The notes beneath the pieces are model-generated. The model was given only the letters and a program-made list of their open reading frames with translations. It was not told the origin of the DNA and made no database searches. From DASTSN01 sp035549175 (lineage in GTDB: Bacteria; Bacteroidota; Bacteroidia; Chitinophagales; Chitinophagaceae), in contig DASZRL010000014.1 in NCBI GenBank assembly GCA_035549175.1, forward strand, positions 1 through 64,000: 64,000 bases of DNA, in the 5' to 3' direction. The translations under genes and the position numbers were made by a program. Shown here one piece after another: positions 58,471 through 64,000 of this stretch. Positions within the stretch are counted from its first letter, which is position 1, and every line of letters begins with the position of its first letter.

Positions 58471-60645
58471 ATGAAGAGGATTCTGCTTTCCCTGGCCAGC
58501 TTCCCGCTGGCTGCCGCCGGCCTGCTGGCCCAAACGGATTCAACCCGCGCCAAAAAGGACAGCTTTCTTTTGCTGGGACCCGTGGAGGTCCGCGCCACCC
58601 GCGCCGGGGACAAGGCGCCGTTCACCAAGACCAATCTGAGCCGCGAACAGATCGAACGGCAGAACCTGGGCCAGGACCTGCCCTTTATCCTGGACCAGAC
58701 CCCCTCGGTCATTGTCAATTCAGATGCCGGCAACGGGGTCGGCTACACCGGGATCCGCATCCGGGGCACGGACGCCACCCGCATCAATGTGACGCTCAAC
58801 GGGATACCCTATAATGATGCCGAAAGCCAGGGAACCTATTTCGTGGACCTGCCCGATTTTGCCTCCTCAGTAGGCAGTATCCAGATCCAGCGGGGCGTGG
58901 GCACATCCTCCAACGGTGCCGGTGCCTTCGGGGCCACCATCAACCTCAGCACCAATGAATCCAGCGAAACCCCCTACGCCGAGCTCAGCAATTCCTACGG
59001 ATCCTTCAACACCTGGAAAAATACGGTGAAGGCGGGTTCCGGCCTGGTGGACGGTCATTTTACCACAGACGTCCGGCTGTCCCGGATCAGCAGCGACGGC
59101 TACATCGACCGTGCCAGCAGCGACCTTAAATCCTTTTATTTTTCCACGGCCTACTTCAACAAAAAATCCTCGGTCCGGCTCAATATCATTTCAGGTAAGG
59201 AAAAAACCTACCAGGCCTGGGACGGCGTATCCGAGGAAAACCTGAAGGCCGGCAGGCGCACCTACAACGAACTGGGTACGGAAAAACCGGGCAGCCCCTA
59301 TGCTAACCAGACGGACAACTACTGGCAGGATCATTACCAGCTCTTCTTCAACCACCAGGTCAGCGATCGCCTCCTGTTTACCAACGCGGTGTTTCTGACC
59401 CGGGGAAAAGGATATTACGAGGAATACAAGGCCGCCCAGGCTTATGCCGATTACGGGCTGCCCAGCCCCGTGTACGGGCAGGATACCGTGCAGACCACGG
59501 ACCTGGTCCGCCGCCGCTGGCTGGACAATTACTTCTACGGGGATATCTTTTCCCTGCAGTACAAGGCCGGAATATCCCAGTATACCCTGGGCGGTGGCTG
59601 GACCCGGTATGACGGCACCCATTTCGGGGACGTGATCTGGGCGGCCGGCGGCATGCCGGAGCCGTCCTATCGCTACTATGATATGGGGGCCTTCAAGACC
59701 GACTTCAACCTGTACTTCAAGGAGCAGAGGCAGTTCGCCCGCTACTGGAACTATTTTTATGACCTGCAGGTCCGGCGTGTGGTGTACCACCTGGATGGCT
59801 TTGAAGACAACCCCGGCCTGATCGTACACAAGGACTACAGCTTCTTCAATCCCAAGGTAGGCCTTACCTATTCCCGCGGGGAATGGCAATCCTACCTATC
59901 CTTCAGCGTGGCCGGCAAGGAACCCAACCGCGACGATTACGAAGCCGGTATTACCCAGCAGCCCCGGCCGGAGCGCCTGTATGACTGGGAACTGGGAACC
60001 CAGCGCCACAGGGGCCACGCCAGCTACGGGATCACCCTGTATTACATGCATTACCGCGACCAGCTGGTCCTGACCGGCCGGATCAATGATGTCGGTTCCT
60101 ATACCCGTACCAATATTCCACGCAGTTACCGGATGGGCCTGGAGCTGCAGGGAAGCCTGAAGCTCAGCGACTGGATGCAGGCGGATGCCAACCTCAGCCT
60201 GAGCCGCAACAAGGTGCTGCAGTTCACCGAATACGTGGACGATTATGATAACGGGGGGCAAAAGTCCTTTCATTACCGTTCCACGGATATCGCGCTTTCC
60301 CCGGGTATCCTGGGCGGAGCGACCCTTCGCTTTTGGGTCTGTCCCCGGCTGGAGCTGGATGCCATCAGCAAATACGTGAGCGAACAGTATCTGGACAATA
60401 CCCAGCGGGCCAACCGCCGGCTGGCTCCCTATTACACGCAGGATCTGAAAGGGCAGTATACCCTGAACAGGGGCTGGCTGAAGCATGCGGCGGTGATCGC
60501 CCGGGTCAATAATCTGTTCAACCGAAAATATGAGCCGAGCGGGTATACCTACAGTTATATTTATGGCGGCAGCCTCACCACAGAGAATTATTATTACCCG
60601 ATGGCCGGTACCAATTTCATGACGGGGATCACGATCCGTCTTTAA
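58471..60645 (+). CDS. TonB-dependent receptor under thiamine control
   Basis: A 724-residue outer-membrane receptor with signal MKRILLSLASFPLAAAGLLAQ. The plug domain begins EVRATRAGDKAPFTKTNLSREQI and has NSDAGNGVGYTGIRIRGTDATRINVTLNGIPYNDAESQG; a 22-strand barrel follows, ending in MTGITIRL. There is no carboxypeptidase-like N-terminal domain. The TPP riboswitch in its leader points to uptake of thiamine or a precursor, as in the predicted Bacteroidota thiamine receptors. No PnuT-type inner-membrane transporter is next to it. Confidence 0.92.
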   Translation: MKRILLSLASFPLAAAGLLAQTDSTRAKKDSFLLLGPVEVRATRAGDKAPFTKTNLSREQIERQNLGQDLPFILDQTPSVIVNSDAGNGVGYTGIRIRGTDATRINVTLNGIPYNDAESQGTYFVDLPDFASSVGSIQIQRGVGTSSNGAGAFGATINLSTNESSETPYAELSNSYGSFNTWKNTVKAGSGLVDGHFTTDVRLSRISSDGYIDRASSDLKSFYFSTAYFNKKSSVRLNIISGKEKTYQAWDGVSEENLKAGRRTYNELGTEKPGSPYANQTDNYWQDHYQLFFNHQVSDRLLFTNAVFLTRGKGYYEEYKAAQAYADYGLPSPVYGQDTVQTTDLVRRRWLDNYFYGDIFSLQYKAGISQYTLGGGWTRYDGTHFGDVIWAAGGMPEPSYRYYDMGAFKTDFNLYFKEQRQFARYWNYFYDLQVRRVVYHLDGFEDNPGLIVHKDYSFFNPKVGLTYSRGEWQSYLSFSVAGKEPNRDDYEAGITQQPRPERLYDWELGTQRHRGHASYGITLYYMHYRDQLVLTGRINDVGSYTRTNIPRSYRMGLELQGSLKLSDWMQADANLSLSRNKVLQFTEYVDDYDNGGQKSFHYRSTDIALSPGILGGATLRFWVCPRLELDAISKYVSEQYLDNTQRANRRLAPYYTQDLKGQYTLNRGWLKHAAVIARVNNLFNRKYEPSGYTYSYIYGGSLTTENYYYPMAGTNFMTGITIRL

Positions 60646-60685
60646 GCATCCGGTCATCCGGGAGCGCGCCAACGACCGGAATGCT

Positions 60686-60994
60686 TTACCGCCCGAATCG
60701 CTGCTCCCAGGCCAGCATGCCGCCGGTCAGGTTTTTGACGTGCCGGAATCCCAGCATGTCCAGGATCTGGCAGGCCTGGCCGCTGCGGTTTCCGCTGCGG
60801 CAGTAGACGATCACTTCCTGGTCCTTCAGGTCATCGAGTTCGTCAGTCATCATCGCCTGGATCTGGCCAAGCGGGTGCAGGACCCCGCCGATGTTGAAAT
60901 CGGCATGCTCATGCGGCTCGCGCACGTCCACCAGGTTCAGTTTCTCACCGCGATCCATGCGGGCCTTGAGTTCCTCTACCGTGATATTTTCCAT
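60686..60994 (-). CDS. Rhodanese-like domain protein
   Basis: A 102-residue single rhodanese domain. The ATG at 60994 gives MENITVEELKARMDRGEKLNLVDVREPHEHADFNIGG; the catalytic loop is VIVYCRSGNRSGQAC with the active Cys. It lies eight bases after the PASTA gene and probably moves sulfane sulfur in the cytosol. Confidence 0.93.
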   Translation of the reverse strand: MENITVEELKARMDRGEKLNLVDVREPHEHADFNIGGVLHPLGQIQAMMTDELDDLKDQEVIVYCRSGNRSGQACQILDMLGFRHVKNLTGGMLAWEQRFGR

Positions 60995-61001
60995 AATTAC
61001 C

Positions 61002-61820
61002 TTATTGTTGTTGGGGAATGACGGCGGGTGCCAGGGTATCGGAAAGGACGGGCTTCTGCACACTCAGCCAGACGTCCATCATCTGACCCGGGCGGATATG
61101 CTGCAGCCGGTTGCCGGCATCCAGCCGGGTGGGACGCTGGGCCTTGATGTAGGCTGTCAGGGTATCGGTCACATCCGGGTCGGGGATGACCGAGCCCATA
61201 CTCAGGCCATTGGATTCCAGCAGCGTCCGGGCCTGACCAAAGGGCAGTCCGACCAGATTGGGTACTACAAATTCGGTATTGCCGATGCCCGTACCCAGGA
61301 CCAGGGTGATAGGGGAACCCTGCTGGATCTTGGTGCCGGGGGCAATCCGCGCGTCGTGGTACCGTTGCTCCAGCACGGCATTCTTCGCAAAGTCCGGCCG
61401 GTAGACCGTATCCCCGATGCGCAGCCCCATGTTCTTGAGCACCATGTCGGCATTGCGGAAGCTGTATCCTACCAGGTTGGGCATCTCCACGACCGGCGGC
61501 ACCGCACGGTTGATGGTCAGGTACACGGTCCGGTTGACCTTCACCACCGCATCGGCATCAGGAACCTGCCGGATAACGGCAAGCCGGGGGATGGTATCAA
61601 TATAAATGGAGTCCTGGATGACGACATCAAAACCCTGTTTTTCCAGCAGGCGGCTAGCCTCATCAAGGCTCCTGCCGGCAACGAGGGGCACCACGCTGGC
61701 CTTGCCGTGGTGCGTGATCCAGTTCAGGGAAAGGACGAACAGGAGCAGCAGGACCAGGCCGGCTACGACGGCGGCCAGGATGTTGAAGAACAGGGAACGT
61801 CTGGTAATGAAGCTAAACAT
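61002..61820 (-). CDS. Membrane-anchored PASTA-domain protein
   Basis: A 272-residue protein with one N-terminal membrane helix (about 10-33) and three PASTA domains outside (VVPLVAGRSLDEASRLLEKQGFDV, EMPNLVGYSFRNADMVLKNMGLRIG, VVPNLVGLPFGQARTLLESNGLSMG). PASTA domains bind peptidoglycan or its precursors. There is no kinase domain. It follows ddl by 53 bp, so a cell-wall role is likely. Confidence 0.93.
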   Translation of the reverse strand: MFSFITRRSLFFNILAAVVAGLVLLLLFVLSLNWITHHGKASVVPLVAGRSLDEASRLLEKQGFDVVIQDSIYIDTIPRLAVIRQVPDADAVVKVNRTVYLTINRAVPPVVEMPNLVGYSFRNADMVLKNMGLRIGDTVYRPDFAKNAVLEQRYHDARIAPGTKIQQGSPITLVLGTGIGNTEFVVPNLVGLPFGQARTLLESNGLSMGSVIPDPDVTDTLTAYIKAQRPTRLDAGNRLQHIRPGQMMDVWLSVQKPVLSDTLAPAVIPQQQ

Positions 61821-61873
61821 ACGGCTAAGATATTAGGTACCGGGATTATGGACAACTGCCCCGGCCGGGCAGG

Positions 61874-62854
61874 TCAGAAACACGCCTGAACCAGCATGGT
61901 ATAAAAATCACGCAGGTTCCAGCCCATGGCCCGAACCTGCTGGGGAACGATACTGGCTTCGCTCTGCCCGGGAATGGTGTTGACTTCCAGCATAAAGGGC
62001 GCATCCTCCGCCTCGTGGTATATGAAATCGATCCGCACCACACCCCGGCAGTTGAACAGGCCGTAAATCTTGCGGGCTGCGTCCCGGATCTTTTCCGCCT
62101 TGGCGTCATCAAGCCGGGCCGGGGTCACTTCCGTGGAGGCTCCCTGGTACTTGGCTTCGTAATCAAAGAAGGCCTTCTTGCTGATCACTTCGGTAATCGG
62201 CAGCACGGTGATCTCCCCGCCGTTCCTGAACACGCCCACCGTAAATTCCCTTCCCTGGATGAATTCCTCCACGAGCACCTGCCTGTCTTCGCGGAACGCG
62301 CGCTCCAGGGCCGCATCCAGTGCCCCGGTTGGGGCATCCACCCGGGACATGCCTATGCTGGAGCCCCCATTATTGGGCTTGACAAATACGGGGAAGCGCA
62401 GCTGGCTTTTCACCGTGTCGGCGGATTCCGGACCTCCCCGGAACAGCAATACGGATTTTGCTACCCGGATCCCCGAGAAGGCGGCCACGGCTACGGTATA
62501 GCGCTTGTTAAATGTAATGGCGGACGTGGCGGCATCGCAGGATGTATAGGGAATGCCCAGGGTGTCAAAATATCCCTGCAGTTTGCCATCTTCCCCGGGG
62601 GTACCATGCATGCCGATGAACACCGCGTCAAACGTGATCCGTCCCTGCGGCAAAGCCAGGGAGAAATCGTTCTTATCCACCGCGATGCGGCTGCCATCGG
62701 GAAGCGGGTGAAACCAGCCCTCCGGGTTGATATCGATCAGGAATACATTAAACAGATTGGCATCAAGGTTATCCTGGATCGTGCGTGCACTCTTGTAGGA
62801 GATAACGGCTTCTCCGGAAAATCCGCCGGTTACCAGGGCGATGTTTTTCTTCAT
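61874..62854 (-). CDS. ddl: D-alanine--D-alanine ligase
   Basis: An ATP-grasp ligase of 326 residues making D-Ala-D-Ala for peptidoglycan. Motifs: the N-terminal GGFSGEAVISYKSA, HGTPGEDGKLQGYFDTLGIPYTSC, FVKPNNGGSSIGMSRV and the metal site FMLEVNTIPGQSEASIVPQQ. It heads the ddl-PASTA-rhodanese minus-strand run. The VanX-type dipeptidase at 19099 would cleave its product. Confidence 0.96.
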   Translation of the reverse strand: MKKNIALVTGGFSGEAVISYKSARTIQDNLDANLFNVFLIDINPEGWFHPLPDGSRIAVDKNDFSLALPQGRITFDAVFIGMHGTPGEDGKLQGYFDTLGIPYTSCDAATSAITFNKRYTVAVAAFSGIRVAKSVLLFRGGPESADTVKSQLRFPVFVKPNNGGSSIGMSRVDAPTGALDAALERAFREDRQVLVEEFIQGREFTVGVFRNGGEITVLPITEVISKKAFFDYEAKYQGASTEVTPARLDDAKAEKIRDAARKIYGLFNCRGVVRIDFIYHEAEDAPFMLEVNTIPGQSEASIVPQQVRAMGWNLRDFYTMLVQACF

Positions 62855-62916
62855 GTATGGATTTTAGGCAAATATTGAGGAAATTCGGCGCCCCTTGAAA
62901 TTTGGGCGGCTAAAAA

Positions 62917-63378
62917 TCATTTAATTTTCGCGCCCAGCCCGGGATTCCCGGAATCCAGGACAAAACGCCAGCTGCCGTCTTGCTGTCGCTTCCAGATGGA
63001 AACATAGGTCCCCTGGTAGGTCGTATCCCGCCCGGCAAAGGTGTAAATGCCGTAGGTATACCCCAGGTCACCGGAGGCGGCCATCTCGGCCATCGTGGGA
63101 ACCCAGGTCAGGGTAAAGCCGCTGTCCGGCAGGCTGCGCAGGTAGGCAAAGGCATCCGCCCCGGCCAGCGGCGAATGATTGCTGCGCAGTAATACCGTGT
63201 TGGAATCAGCATATTTCAGGAAGGCCGCCTTCATGCCGTTGGTCTTGGAAAAACCGGAGAAATCCAGGTCCGTCTGCCGGATATCATTTACCTCCTTGGA
63301 CATATCCATTACCTTACTCCCGCCACAGGAAGCCAGGAACAGCACTGAAAAAAACGGGAAGAGCCAGGTCTTTTTCAT
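62917..63378 (-). CDS. Lipoprotein with DUF4440/SnoaL-like domain
   Basis: A 153-residue lipoprotein with lipobox FLASC. The mature part (MSKEVNDIRQTDLDFSGFSKTNGMKAAFLKYADSNTVLLRSN, GYTYGIYTFAGRDTTYQGTYVSIWKRQQDGSWRFVLDSGN) is an NTF2-like cone fold close to DUF4440. Function unknown. A -7 box TATTTTTG lies at 63398-63405, 19 bases upstream. Confidence 0.78.
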   Translation of the reverse strand: MKKTWLFPFFSVLFLASCGGSKVMDMSKEVNDIRQTDLDFSGFSKTNGMKAAFLKYADSNTVLLRSNHSPLAGADAFAYLRSLPDSGFTLTWVPTMAEMAASGDLGYTYGIYTFAGRDTTYQGTYVSIWKRQQDGSWRFVLDSGNPGLGAKIK

Positions 63379-63407
63379 GGTCGAACCGGGTTGAAATCAA
63401 AAATAAC

Positions 63408-63438
63408 AAAGGTGAAGGAGGTTTTTCCCTTCACCTTT
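63408..63438 (-). terminator. Terminator after the ferredoxin gene
   Basis: Eleven-base perfect arms AAAGGTGAAGG (63408-63418) and CCTTCACCTTT (63428-63438). On the minus strand the following TTTGTTATTTTTG is T-rich. It overlaps the -7 box of the next gene only at its edge. Confidence 0.75.
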
Positions 63439-63570
63439 TTACAACGGGACATATCACCCGTTACTAACTCGGCAGCAGGCAGGCTGCCTGGATTGATTGA
63501 TACCTGTAAGGTAAATTTTTTTTGGCAATTACCGTTCCGGCCGGGATAAAATTTATCCACGCCCTGCTGT

Positions 63571-63921
63571 TCAGGCCAGGTGAAGGCGATCCTTCTTGGC
63601 CATCAGCTCCTCTACGGTTTCCTTATACATCTCGTCGGGAACGCAGCAGTCCACGGGGCAGACGGCCGCACACTGCGGTTCTTCGTGAAAGCCCTGGCAT
63701 TCCGTGCATTTATTGGGCGTAATGTAGTAAGTATCAACGCTCAGGGGAGAATTTTTGGCATCGGCGTCTACCACGGTTCCGTCCAGCAGGGTATAGGATC
63801 CCTTCACAGTCGTCCCATCCGAAATAGCCCATTCCACACCGCCTTCGTAGATCGCATTATTGGGGCACTCCGGTTCGCAGGCGCCGCAGTTGATGCATTC
63901 TTCGGTAATCTTGATTGCCAT
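63571..63921 (-). CDS. 8Fe-8S (two 4Fe-4S) ferredoxin
   Basis: A 116-residue ferredoxin. Cluster 1 is CINCGACEPECP. The second is CTECQGFHEEPQCAAVCPVDC, with the longer spacing (C-x2-C-x8-C-x3-C) of Allochromatium-type ferredoxins. About 45 residues with beta character separate the two, more than in the classic type. It carries low-potential electrons; the partner is unknown. A -7 box TAAATTTG is at 63958-63965. Confidence 0.93.
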   Translation of the reverse strand: MAIKITEECINCGACEPECPNNAIYEGGVEWAISDGTTVKGSYTLLDGTVVDADAKNSPLSVDTYYITPNKCTECQGFHEEPQCAAVCPVDCCVPDEMYKETVEELMAKKDRLHLA

Positions 63922-63946
63922 AATATTTTGTTAGTGGGTTGAGAAT

Positions 63947-63954
63947 TACTTTTG
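63947..63954 (+). promoter_or_regulatory. -7 box of the gene at the right edge
   Basis: TACTTTTG fits TAnnTTTG and lies 21 bases before the plus-strand ATG at 63976, back to back with the ferredoxin promoter. Confidence 0.35.
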
Positions 63955-63975
63955 CAACAAATTTATAGATGATTA

Positions 63976-64000
63976 ATGAATTTACCGCATCGGATTGAAT
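63976..64000 (+). CDS. Start of a gene cut by the window edge
   Basis: Eight codons are visible (MNLPHRIE). In Bacteroidota the gene divergent from this ferredoxin is often an acyl-CoA reductase whose N-terminus looks similar, so this is a guess from context. An overlapping ATG at 63967 leads to a short dead-end frame. Confidence 0.3.

Overview
The window looks like chromosome of a GC-rich member of the Bacteroidota, probably close to the Chitinophagaceae. The reasons are promoter -7 boxes of the TAnnTTTG type, little Shine-Dalgarno signal, a type IX secretion cargo protein and a PorW/SprE-like component, DUF2807 and DUF4954 families, a fused DAHP synthase-chorismate mutase, and bactofilin with a small coiled-coil partner. 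No insertion sequence, prophage, CRISPR array or rRNA operon was seen. Nearly all of the window is ordinary core genome.

Layout. 1-9.4 kb: the edge of an RHS-like gene, an M14 peptidase, a gamma-glutamyltransferase, small enzymes and barrels, a SprT-like protein and a bactofilin cluster. 9.4-19.9 kb is an envelope region: PorW/SprE-like TPR protein, PBP1A, OmpA with thrombospondin-3 repeats, RlpA, L,D-transpeptidase and a VanX-type dipeptidase. 19.9-27.4 kb is one minus-strand aromatic amino acid operon (pheA, aminotransferase, tyrA, DAHP synthase-chorismate mutase, aroB, aroA, aroC). 27.4-35.9 kb: DEAD-box helicase, an ECF sigma factor overlapping a membrane-anchored trypsin-like protease, a nucleotidyltransferase, a PLP enzyme, lipB and a pseudouridine synthase. 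35.9-42.9 kb: a five-gene minus operon (trmH-like, ubiA-like, ruvX, def, unknown) and a large secreted beta-propeller/discoidin protein. 43-53 kb: mutS, an acyltransferase-like membrane protein, a SET protein, mgtE, glmS and DUF4954. 53.4-64 kb: era-der, initiator tRNA, three tandem DUF2807 paralogs, a TPP-riboswitch-controlled TonB receptor, ddl-PASTA-rhodanese and a ferredoxin.

The most striking find is the 5' leader of the aromatic operon (27225-27410). It holds a Bacteroidota-type promoter, a 29-codon leader ORF with 10 Phe/Tyr codons among codons 7-17, and a complete set of four alternating pairing segments ending in a GC hairpin with eight U residues just before the pheA start codon. 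This is the architecture of ribosome-mediated transcription attenuation. The codons match the end products of the operon (Phe and Tyr, no Trp). The promoter lies so close to the leader ATG that the transcript would be leaderless or nearly so, and several other genes in the window share that spacing.

Other points worth checking: a perfect LacI/PurR-like palindrome before glmS, the sigma factor/anti-sigma-like protease pair, a barrel gene whose signal peptide is readable but has no start codon, and three DUF2807 copies each with its own homogenised turn motif. All functions are inferred by reading the sequence; no database search was run.
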